From assembly GCA_028583685.1 (NCBI GenBank), contig JAMXIF010001253.1, forward strand, positions 31,184,860-31,248,859: DNA of 64,000 nt, read 5' to 3'. The position numbers were made by a program, and so were the translations under genes. Below the pieces are notes generated by a model that was given only the letters and a program-made list of their open reading frames with translations, was not told where the DNA came from and ran no database searches. Each line of letters begins with the position of its first letter. Position 1 is the first letter of the stretch. This DNA comes from Petaurus breviceps papuanus (lineage: Eukaryota > Chordata > Mammalia > Diprotodontia > Petauridae). This document shows, one piece after another, positions 1 to 64,000 of the stretch.

Positions 1-760
1 AATTACTGACTGATTTGATCTCCTTGCTGTTCAAAGGACTCTCAAAAGTATTCTCCAGCACAATTTGAAAATGTTGATACTGCAGCACTCAGCTTTCCTT
101 ACAATTCAACTCACAGCCATACATTGCTACAGGAAAAACTATAGCTTTGACTATAAAGACCTTTGGGGGCAAGGTGATATCTCTGCTTTTCAGTATGCTG
201 TGCAGATTTGCCATAGCTTCCTTCTAAGGAGCAAACACCTTTTAATTTCATGGCTGCAGTTGCCATCTGCAGTGAGCCCAACAATATAAAACCTGATACT
301 GCTTCCATTTTTTCTGTATCTCTCAGGAAGTGATCAAACCACTTGCCAAGATCTTAGTTTTTTCTAATGTTAAACTTTAAGCCAGATTTTACACTCCTCT
401 CTCATCCTATCAAGAGGCTTCTTAATTCCTCTTCACTTTCATCATCAGAGTGCTTTCCTCTGCATATCTGAGATTGCTAATATTTCTCCAGGCAAACTTA
501 ATTCTGACTTTTGATTCATCCAGTCTGCCATTTTGCATGATGTACTGTGCATCTAAGTTAAATAAATAAGGGGAAAATGTTGTTGTACCCCTTTTCCAAT
601 CTTAAACCAATCACTTGTTCCATGTTCAGTTCTGACTGTTTCTTGGCCCACATACAGGTTCCTCAGGAGACAAATAAGATGATCTGGTGCTCCCATCTCT
701 TTGAGAACTTGCTACATTTTGCTGTGATTCATACAAAGGCTTTAGTAATTAGGTTTTACT
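1..760 (-). mobile_element. RTE LINE fragment, BovB-like
   Basis: Read on the minus strand this matches the BovB/RTE reverse-transcriptase region as I recall it: a GCCATGAAATTAAAAG-type block, the CTATAGTTTTTCC and CATACATTGC blocks, and TCAAATTGTGCTGGAGAATA. It has many stops and indels and is an old fragment that runs off the left edge. Confidence 0.7.
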
Positions 761-764
761 AAGA

Positions 765-1013
765 CTAGCTAACATTTACAGTGTGCAAGGTATCGTGGAA
801 AATGCTTTACAATCTAATTTGATCCACACAACAACCATACGAGGCAAGTGCTGTGCTATCATCATCTCTACTTTACAGATGAGGAAACTGAGGTAAACAG
901 AGTTAAATGACTTGGCCAGGGACACAGCTGCTAAGTATTTGAGGCTAGATTTGAACTTAGATGTTCTTGACTCTAGGCCCAGTGCTCTATCCATTGCACC
1001 ACCTTGCTGCTCC
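765..1013 (-). mobile_element. CORE/MIR-type SINE
   Basis: Antisense copy: GTGCAAGGTATCGTGGA, CAGATGAGGAAACTGAGG, the GACTTGGCCAGGGACACAGC core and a tRNA-like head ending CACCTTGCTGCTCC. Old, diverged. The 400 bases after it (1014-1414) show nothing I recognise. Confidence 0.75.
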
Positions 1014-1414
1014 TAATTTATTAGAAAGTAAACTCCTTGAAGAAAGTCTATCACTTTCTGTTTACATAGTCAGAAAATGATAGATTTTCTTTCCAAAAGG
1101 AGAAGATACACACACACTTCTTAGCACAGTATCTGGTCCAATAAGCACTAAATAAATGCCTATATAAATTTATTCAAATAAAGCAATTTGAAGTTTATAC
1201 TGTAGGTCACTAAGAATTTTTAAATACTAGAATGACAGGAGAACAGTGATGATCAATCCAGAATGAAAGTATTCCAACTGTATTTTACTGTGGTATGAAA
1301 TGTAAGCTGGATTCTTGAATATTATACTGGTGGAACTTAGGTCTGCAAGGTTTGAACAAGCTGGAAATCCTTCTCTTACAAGCCTGATATTAACTTCTCT
1401 CTCAGTCATCAGAA

Positions 1415-1692
1415 AAGCCCTGTACCTGGAATGTTCTTCCTCCTCACTTCAACATCCCAGCTTCCTTCAAGAACCAGAAAAAATCCTTTTCTCAATTTCC
1501 CTTCATGCTAATGACTTGTGTCTTTATTATCTCCCATTTATCCCATTTGTTTGTACAGAACTGTTTTCATGATATTTCTCCCATTAGACCAGGAGCTCCC
1601 TGAGAGCAAGAATTATCTTTTGCTTTTTATTGTATATGTAGTAAACATATAACACAGTGACTGGCATACAACAATTGCTTAATAAATTCTTG
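1415..1692 (+). mobile_element. L2 3' end
   Basis: Typical L2 tail: CTCCCATTTATCCC, TGTACAGAACTGTTTTCATG, AGGAGCTCCCTGAGAGCAAG, CAGTGACTGGCATACA and CTTAATAAATTC. Confidence 0.7.
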
Positions 1693-2806
1693 GGTGCCTC
1701 AGTTAGGTCCAGAAATCTATCTTATCCAACAAGAAAACAAGAGGGGAAGGGGATTAGATGTGGAGGAGAGGAATAATAAAGGGAAAGGCAGATGGTTAGA
1801 AGCAAAACAGACTTCTGAGGAGAGACAGGATAAGGAAAGAAAGATAAACAGAAGAAAACAGGATGGAGGAAAATACATAGTAATCATGACTATGAGTATG
1901 AATGAGATGAGGTCATCCACAAAATGGAAACATCAGAATAGATTAGAAACCAAAAACCAGAAATATGTTGTTTACAAGAAACACATTTTAAACAGAGACA
2001 CAGGGCTGGAGCAGACTCTATTATGGTCAACTGAAGTAAAAAAGGCAGGAGTAGCAATCATAAACTCAGACAAAGAAAAAGAAAAAATAGATAACTAAAA
2101 GTGATAAAGTACCATAACCCAGCAATATCACTACTGGGTCTGTATCCCAAAAAAATCATAAAAATGGTAAAAGGACTCACGCGTACAAAAACCCTGATAG
2201 CAACTCTTTTTGTGGTGACCAAGAACTGGAAATCGAGGGGATGTTCATCAATTGGGGAATGGCTGAGTAACTTGTGGCATATGAATGTAATGGAATACTA
2301 TTGTTCCACAAGAAATGATGAGCAGGGAGACTTCAGAAAAACCTGAAAAGATTTATATGAACTTATGTCGAGTGAAGTGAGCAGAACCAGAACATTGTAC
2401 ATAGTAACAGCCGCAGTGTGCAATGACTGACTTTGACAGACTTAGCTCTTCTCAGCAATGCAAGGACCTAAAATAATTCCAAAAGACTCATGACAGAAAA
2501 TGCCATTCACATCCAGAGAAAGAAAATATGGAGTCTGGATGCAGATTGAAACATACCATTTGCTCTTTTTTTGTTGTTTTTTCTTTCTCATGGTTCCTCC
2601 CATTTTTTCTAATTCTTCTATATAACTTGACTAATGTGAAAATAGGTTTTATAAGAATTTATAAGGTTTAATAAGAATGTATATGTATAGCCTACATGAG
2701 ATTGCAAGCTGTCTTGGGGAGGGAGGCAGGAAGGGAAGGAGAAAAAATTTAAAAGTTATGGACATGAATATTGAAAACTAAAAATAAATCCATTAAGGAA
2801 AAAAAG
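1693..2806 (+). mobile_element. L1 fragment, endonuclease piece joined to 3' end
   Basis: Bases about 1910-2098 encode an L1 ORF2 endonuclease-like stretch (QKYVVYKKHILNRDTG, then KKAGVAI). From 2101 the sequence is the marsupial L1 3' end (CCAGCAATATCACTACTGGG, ATTGGGGAATGGCTGAG, AATGGAATACTATTGTTC) with an A-rich tail. The middle of ORF2 is missing, so this is an internally deleted copy or two adjacent ones. Confidence 0.7.
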
Positions 2807-3778
2807 TACCATAAACAATGAAGTAATATCAAAAAATTTTAGAGCAAGTTTCTCTGATAAAGGCCTCATTTCTCAAATATACATGGAACCAAGTCAAATC
2901 CATAAAAATAAATGTTATTCCCTAATTGATAATTGGTCAAAGAATATGAAAAAGCAATTTTCATAAAAAGAAATCAAAACTATGTCATATGAAAAAATGC
3001 TCTAAATCATTAGAGAAATGCAAAATTAAAACTCCGAGGTACCACCTTATACCCACCAGAAATGAAAAGTGATAGAAGGGATGAGGAAAAAAATAAACTG
3101 TTGGTGGAACTGTTCATTGGTTCAACCATTCTGGAGACTGTTTAAAACTATGTCCAAAGGGCTATAAAATTGTGCATACCCTCTGACCCAGCAAAACCAC
3201 CACTAGGTCTGTATCTCAAAGAGATACAAGGAAAAAAAAAAACCTATACGTACAAAAAAATTTATGGCAGCTCTTTTTGTGGTGGCAAAGAATTGGAAAC
3301 TGAGAGCATGCTCGTCATTTGGGGAATAGCTAAATAACTTGTGGAGTATCACTGCACTGTGGGAAATGATTGGGGGGATGGGAGGATTCAGAAAAAAACA
3401 TGACAAGACCTATACGAATTGATACAAACTGAAGTGAGAACCAGCCGATCATTGTGCACAGCAAAAGCAATGTTGTAATGATGATCAACTATGAAAGACT
3501 TGATCAATACAGTGATCCAAGGCAAATCCAAAGGACTAATGATGAAAAAAATGCTATCCACCTCCAGAGAGAATTGATGAACTCTGAATGCAAACTGGAG
3601 TAAAGTTTTCTTGCTTTTTTTTTTTTTTTGAGCACTCTGGCTAATATGGTTATATCATGTTTTGCATGATTTCATATGTATAATTTATATTATTTTGCTT
3701 GTCTTCTTAGTCAGCAAGGGAGGGAGAGAATTTGGAACTCAAAATTTAAAAAGAAAAGAATGTTAAAAAGTAAATAAA
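2807..3778 (+). mobile_element. L1 3' fragment, second copy
   Basis: It starts with the late ORF2 region (GATAAAGGCCTCATTTCTCA, AATCATTAGAGAAATGCAAA), repeats the GACCCAGCAAAACCACCACT block and ends in an A-rich tail after a G-rich stretch. It is a tandem neighbour of the copy at 1693-2806. Broken reading frame. Confidence 0.75.
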
Positions 3779-4300
3779 TAACCCCAGAGTCAATGACATT
3801 CCCCTGTACAATACTGCCTCCCTCAAAGGAAGGAGGGGCTGGTTACCTCAGGGTAAGAGGTTGTCATCAGATTTCAGGGGTGAGAAGACTGAAGGAAGCC
3901 TCTATCCAATCTCCTAAACCTAGAATGTTTATTATCTTTGTAGTGAAAATGCTCCAAATGTACTTTATAAAAAAAATGCCTTGATAATCTAAAAATCAAT
4001 GAATTTCAGACTATACCTTTCAAAGGTAATAAGGTTCTTACTATTTTATTTTAGAGACTAATTAATTAAAAGAACTAGAATATTCCATTAGTTCAACAGT
4101 TTGGTTAATCAATACTTGATGACTATATGCCTGCTGGTCATCATGTTGAGGTGTACAGAAATGTGTGCTCTAGAGAAAGGAGACCCCACCTGTGAGGAAA
4201 ACTGCCTGTGGGAGGGGTGTCACACTGCTAGTAAAGAAAACCCACAGAACTGAGCATATAGCAGTCATCTGTTTTGCTTGATTTTCTTTGTAAAACTTAC

Positions 4301-59722
<55,422 letters not shown>

Positions 59723-59913
59723 TTTCTTGTATTTTGGGTATATAGGTCCTGTATTCAACAACAACCAAAAAAACCCCTTCTATTAAGAGAGACAAAAACA
59801 AAAGGGGCTTCATATAAATTTTCATCAGTAACCTTACATAACTGGGGAACATTTTAAATTTAGAGGACAACACATGAAAATATTTAATTGCTTTTATAAA
59901 AAAAAAAAAAACC

Positions 59914-60043
59914 GGGGCGGCCAGGTGGCTCAGCGAGTAAGAGCACCGGCTCCAATGTTGGGATGAGATCGAATCCCAGGCTCAGACACTCAGCACCACA
60001 CCCAGAAATAACTGGCTGTGTAACCTTGAGCAAGTTACCTAAC
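59914..60043 (+). mobile_element. Variant tRNA-SINE (GGGGCGGCCAGGTGGCTC head)
   Basis: Sense copy in CEP295 intron 1 (between the 5'UTR exon and exon 2). The head reads GGCTCAGCGAGTAAGAGCAC followed by CGGCTCC, close to a tRNA A box, and GAGATCGAATCCC is B-box-like. It ends without an A tail near CTAACCTGCC, so it is 3'-truncated. Confidence 0.8.
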
Positions 60044-60299
60044 CTGCCAATAAAAGAAAAGGATCAGAAAGTTTGAAATAAAATGAGGTATCCTAACCCT
60101 CCATGTGGCAAACACAATTAAAATGATGAAACTTTGTTTTGGTGGGGCTATAGAAAAGATACTCTTATTACATTGTAGGTGAAACCTTTAATAGGTACAA
60201 TCTTTTTACAGAGCAATCCAACAATATATAATAAGAATTAAAAAAAACTAATTATACACTTTTCTCAGTGACTTTATCAGCAGTTATTTAGTGTTTAAA

Positions 60300-60665
60300 A
60301 AGAGCTTAAACCTGTTACTGAGGTGATGCAAGCATTATTATCCCCATTTCACACATGAGGAAATGAAAGGTAAAAGAGATTAGCTTATACAAGAGATGGG
60401 ATGGGAACCCAAATATTCTAAATCCACTGCTTTCACCACTATTACTCTGGTTATGTCTTAAGGATATTACTGAGTGGGGCAGGGGTGAAAGGGAATGACA
60501 TGCAAATAAAAATTTCACTGGTGCTTCATTTATAATAGCAATGAACTGGAAGTCAATTAACAATGTTTACTAAAAGCCTACTATGTGCCAGACATTGTGC
60601 AGAGACTACAAATATAAAAGATAGTCTTTCCCTTAATATGTTTACATTCTACTAGAAATAACTTC
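60300..60665. mobile_element. MIR-type and L2-type remnants
   Basis: 60310-60460 is antisense MIR-like (CCCCATTTCACACATGAGGA, ATGGGAACCCAAATATTC). 60555-60665 is MIR/L2-like (AAAAGCCTACTATGTGCCAG). The rest of 60045-61300 is unassigned apart from 61040-61110 (family D-like, GTGAAGGGTCTTAAATGCC). Confidence 0.5.
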
Positions 60666-61008
60666 TATGCCCCAAGATTGGGAATTGACTGAATAAACTG
60701 AAAATGTATTTTCGATATATAATATTTTCAACTTAGTAATATATTGTTAATATGTATTGTCACTATAGGAAATTAACATTGGCATTTGCCAGGCAGGACA
60801 AAGTTTGCTTTAAATTTATTTGTGACACTTCTACTTCCTTTTCCTGGTGACATTATCACATCTTGGCTATAATATCATCATGAAGGGATAGCTTTATTCC
60901 TAATCTCCTTCCTGGCCTAGAATTCTTTCCCCAGTACTCTGGTTACATTCTCCCCAGGCTTTAAGATCCAGTTTTAGAGAAACTTTAAACAAGCCAACTG
61001 GGGTGGGA

Positions 61009-61027
61009 GTGGGGGGGGGGGGGGGGA
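61009..61027. repeat. Poly-G tract
   Basis: A run of G about 18 bases long in an otherwise mixed sequence about 300 bp from the CpG island. Confidence 0.85.
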
Positions 61028-61319
61028 GTTGGAAAAGGAGTAGGGAATCGGACTGTGAAGGGTCTTAAATGCCAGACTAAGTAACTTGCATTTTATCTTA
61101 ATGGCAAAGAGTGACGCCGTAGCTACGTTATTATTCTGGCAACGAAGGGAAAACAAACGGGTCAACAGATAAAGAAAGACAAAAGCGAGAGTAATTCCTG
61201 ATGCAGGAGGAAAGATGAAAACGTCTCTTTTACTGTTAAAAGGGGGGAGAATGCATCCTGAAGATACATAGCAGGAGTTTCGAGTCCTGGCTTGGCTACT
61301 TGCTCCAGGTGAAAATTTG

Positions 61320-61880
61320 GGTAAGTCACGTGCCCTCTCTGGGCCTCAGTTTCTTCTCCTGTAAAGTAACGGGGGTGGACCAGAGGGGCCAGGAGGCACT
61401 CCCTGGGCTGGGGAGCCAGCGGCCAGGGCAGCGTGACTCCTCCGCTTCGGCTCCGCTAGCCTCCGGAGACTGCGCACCAGGATGCGAATCGAACGCTCCG
61501 TCTGCTGGCCCGGGTCGCCGCCAGGGCTCGTGCTGCAAAGGCCCGATCGCACCCCACGCCCAGCTCAGGGTCCGCGCCGGAGGTTGCAGCACTTGCTCAG
61601 TCACTCACCTGGAGAAAGCCGGCTCAACGCCGGGGTCTTCTTGTGCTGCTGGGGCCGGGTTGGCCCCAGGCCGAGGCTCAGAAGACCGCAGCGGCCACCC
61701 ACGCCTCAACTCCGCCTCCAAAAGCCGTTTCTACGTCATCCAGGAGCGCCAACGTTACTTCGAGGTTTCAAAACGCCGGCCAATGGCGGGACAGAAGCGC
61801 GGGAACGCACGGGGCGGGGACAATTCCATTCTTAGTCTTGGGGAGGTCACAGGAGTTTGGGCGCAGGCGCAGGAGTAAGA
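61320..61880. promoter_or_regulatory. CEP295: CpG-island promoter of CEP295
   Basis: This is the only GC- and CpG-dense stretch in an AT-rich window, and it lies just upstream of the first coding exon. Visible elements include a CCAAT box (61780-61784) running into GGCGGGA (61785-61791). There is also an E2F-like GCGCGGGAACG (61797-61807), a GC box (61811-61820) and a CRE-like TGACGTA on the minus strand (61732-61738). There is no obvious TATA box. CCAAT plus E2F-like sites fit a cell-cycle-linked centriole gene, but that is inference. The island could also fire to the right; no conserved gene was seen there. Confidence 0.75.
61609..61740 (-). other. CEP295: CEP295 exon 1, non-coding 5'UTR (5' end approximate)
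   Basis: A strong minus-strand donor, CTCCAG|GTGAGTGAC, ends at 61609 inside the CpG island. The next exon (59615-59748) begins with an acceptor 26 nt before the start codon, so an upstream untranslated exon is required. The transcription start is not visible; the upper limit is set near the CRE-like element and is a guess. Confidence 0.5.
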
Positions 61881-62045
61881 AGCAGGAGCAGTGGTAGACA
61901 CAAAAAAGGCCCCTTCACTCTGAATGAGGTGCTCTTCTGCAGTACCACCATCCCACCCTTTCCGTAGGCATCAGAGCTCGTGGTAGCCGTGGGGCAAAGC
62001 CCAAGTTCCGATGACATCTCTGGAGACTTACCTAGATAAATAGAA

Positions 62046-62235
62046 TTCCTTCCTTCCTTCCTTCCTCCCTCCCTCCCTCTCTCCCTTCCTCCCTTCCTCC
62101 CTCCCTCCCTCCCTTCCTCCCTTCCTTCCTTCCTTCCTTCCTTCCTTCCTTCCTTCCTTCCTTCCTTCCTTCCTTCCTTCCTTCCTTCCTTCCCTCCTTC
62201 CTACCTTCCTTCCCTCCTTTCTTCCTTCCTTCACG
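62046..62235. repeat. (TTCC)n microsatellite, (GGAA)n in gene sense
   Basis: About 190 bases of TTCC with CTCC variants in the left third. It lies 170-350 bases outside the CpG island, upstream of CEP295. GGAA repeats hold clustered ETS-type core motifs. Confidence 0.96.
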
Positions 62236-62239
62236 TCAC

Positions 62240-62458
62240 AGCTCAAATGCAACCTTCACCTTGAAGCCTTTCCTCAATCTCCCTATTGCTAGTGCCCTTC
62301 TAAACTTCCTTCCTATTATCTTGATGTTTATTCTGTATATGCTTATACAGAACATGCATGTAAGTGGTCTCCCCATAGAATGTACGCTCCTTGACAGGAG
62401 GTGTCGTTTCTTCTTGTGTCTTTGTAGTCCCAGAGCCTGACACAGTGATGGGCACCAG
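62240..62458 (+). mobile_element. L2 3' end
   Basis: CACCTTGAAGCCTTTCCTCA, TTCTGTATATGCTTATACAG, TGTACGCTCCTTGACAGGAG, GAGCCTGACACAGTGATGGG. Confidence 0.7.
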
Positions 62459-62459
62459 T

Positions 62460-62690
62460 TGTTGAGTCCTTTCAGTCCTGTCTGACTCTTCATGACCCCA
62501 TTTGGGGTTGTCTTGGCAGAGATACTGGAGTAGTTTGTCATTTCCTTCTCTAGCTTATTTTACAAATGAGAAAATAAAGCAAACAGGGTTAAGCACCTTG
62601 CCCAGGGTCACACAACTAGTAAGTGTCTGAAACTGAATTTGAACTTAGTTCTGACTCTGGCAGTATTCACTGGCAACTAATAAAGAGCAT
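62460..62690 (-). mobile_element. CORE-SINE with TCCTGTCTGACTC tail
   Basis: Antisense: CCTGTCTGACTCTTCATGAC, GGGGTTGTCTTGGCAGAGAT, TTGCCCAGGGTCACACAACT. Bases 62691-63056 after it are unassigned. Confidence 0.8.
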
Positions 62691-63056
62691 CTTGATTGAT
62701 TGCAATTGGGTGAGACATTAACTCAGAGGCAGTGTGGCTTCATGGTTTGAAAGTGACTTAAGAATCAGTATGACTAGAGGTTTAGGTCTTGCTTCTGGCA
62801 GAAACTGCCAGTGTTACCCTGGATGAGTCCCCAGCATAGGCCATCACTGTGCGGCTCTGAAGGGAGGCAGCATATATATCCCTAGCCTCTTTTCCCTCTA
62901 CAATTTCCAGTGGAAACTTTAATTCCTGCTAATAGGGGAAGCAGGAGATTGAGGCCAGAAGCCTGGCCACTCTACTCTCCTCAGGGAAAGGGGATACAAG
63001 GTTAGAATTCTATCTCTCTGTTCCTTTAAATATTGTTGGTCTAGGGGATGTAGTCT

Positions 63057-63070
63057 GATCTCTGTTTCTT
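63057..63070. repeat. Target-site duplication of L1, left
   Basis: GATCTCTGTTTCTT, repeated exactly at 63877-63890. Confidence 0.88.
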
Positions 63071-63876
63071 TTTCTTTTTAATCATTTAACTTTATTATTT
63101 CTTTTAAAAAATATTTTGGTCTTTATTAATTTGTTTGTTTACTTTTAGTTTACAAGATTCAATTCCACAATTCCTTGGGTTTCAAATTTTCTCACCATCC
63201 CTCCCCTCCACCCCCCTATAACAGCATACAATCAAGTATAGGATCTGCAAATACTTTCACATTAGACATTAGTCAGGTTATAAAGACAAATTGTATCAGA
63301 TGGAATGAAAAATGGGAAAGAGGAAACAAAACCAAACAAGAAAAAGAAAAAGATCCAGTAGTTTGCTTCAATCTGGATTCAAACTCAGTTCTTTCTAGTT
63401 CTTTCTCTGGATGTAGACATCTCTCTTCATTGTGAGTTTTTTGGGGTTGACTTATATCACTGCATTGCTGAGAGGAGTCCAGTCTATCAAAGTTGGTCGT
63501 CACACATACGTTGTGTCGGTAATTGTGTACAAATTTCTCCTGGCTCTACTCTTCTCACTCAGTATCAGTTTGTATAAGCCTCTCCAGGTAAATATGAAGT
63601 CCATCTGCTCCTTGCTTCTTATAGCACAATAGTATTCCATTACATGCATATACCACAACTTGTTCAGCCATTCTCCAATTGATGGGCACCCCCTTAATTT
63701 CCAATTCTTTGCCACCACAAAAAGAGCTGCTATAAATATTTTTGTACATATGGGTCTTTTCCCCACTTCTATGATCTCTTTGGGATACAACCCTACAAGT
63801 GGTATTGCTGAGTCAAAGGGTATGAAATTATAGCCCTTTGGGCATAATTCCAGATTGTTCTCCAGAAAGGTTGGCG
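63071..63876 (-). mobile_element. 5'-truncated L1 insertion, antisense
   Basis: T-rich tail at left, L1 3'UTR, then the end of ORF2 read on the minus strand (FVVAKNWKLRGCPSIGEWLN, VMEYYCAIRSKEQ). The last part is open over 140 codons, so it is fairly young. A perfect 14-bp duplication flanks it. It lies about 1.2 kb upstream of the CEP295 CpG island. Confidence 0.88.
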
Positions 63877-63890
63877 GATCTCTGTTTCTT
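63877..63890. repeat. Target-site duplication of L1, right
   Basis: Exact copy of 63057-63070. Confidence 0.88.
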
Positions 63891-64000
63891 AATGGGGGAG
63901 GATTCCCAAGCATTATATACAAGGTTTGACTCTATTTACACCAAAAGCCAATTGTACAATGAACTCATAATTTGGCAAAGAAATCCATTTATCAAAGTTG

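Noticed and set aside
59914-59970. A tRNA gene from A-box and B-box-like sequence
   Set aside because: No cloverleaf can be folded and the sequence recurs as the head of a SINE.
61300-61897. Long plus-strand open frames (192, 117 and 84 codons) over the CpG island
   Set aside because: They overlap each other in all three frames, as expected from low stop density in GC-rich DNA. They have no recognisable domain and sit on the CEP295 promoter and 5'UTR exon.
63500-63922. A 140-codon minus-strand frame as a gene
   Set aside because: It encodes the end of L1 ORF2 within an L1 insertion bounded by a 14-bp duplication.

Overview
The window is nuclear DNA from a marsupial. The main clue is the repeat set: short tRNA-headed SINEs beginning with a GGGGCAGCTAGGTGG-type head, CORE/MIR-type SINEs, marsupial-type L1 and half-L1 elements, L2, and a BovB-like RTE fragment. 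I cannot tell an Australian marsupial from an opossum.

One host gene fills almost the whole window. It is CEP295 (KIAA1731; Ana1 in Drosophila), a centriolar scaffold protein, on the minus strand. Its CpG-island promoter and a non-coding first exon lie near 61.6-61.85 kb, the start codon is at 59722-59720, and exons run leftward to 4301. I placed 25 coding exons by reading GT/AG borders on the minus strand and checking that every splice phase agrees. Together they give 6372 nt, or 2124 codons, with no stop. From memory the human protein is about 2600 residues, so the C-terminal exons, including the ALMS motif, should lie left of base 1.

Three features of the gene stand out. First, the small exon after the coiled-coil head occurs as three tandem phase 0-0 copies (43991-44062, 42591-42698, 41304-41411), with related intron sequence around at least two of them. 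The human protein as I recall it has one such exon. Second, one 2.5-kb exon (27559-30064) encodes about seven diverged repeats of roughly 105 residues. Third, a purine-rich (AAAG)n tract, in gene sense, lies about 120 bp downstream of a splice donor, and a (GGAA)n tract lies upstream of the promoter.

Introns and flanks are mostly transposon debris. There is a BovB/RTE fragment (1-760), L1 pieces on both strands, two near full-length ORF1-only half-L1 elements (8015-10918 and 24362-27117, the second with a perfect 16-bp target-site duplication), and a long L2 (about 21.4-23.46 kb). A young antisense L1 with a 14-bp duplication lies at 63071-63876. There are many SINEs. One is a head-to-tail SINE dimer (46666-46972) flanked as a unit by a perfect 18-bp duplication. 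Two related LTR-like fossils lie near 16.2-16.6 kb and 45.3-45.9 kb. I saw no second protein-coding gene, no CRISPR array and no convincing RNA gene.
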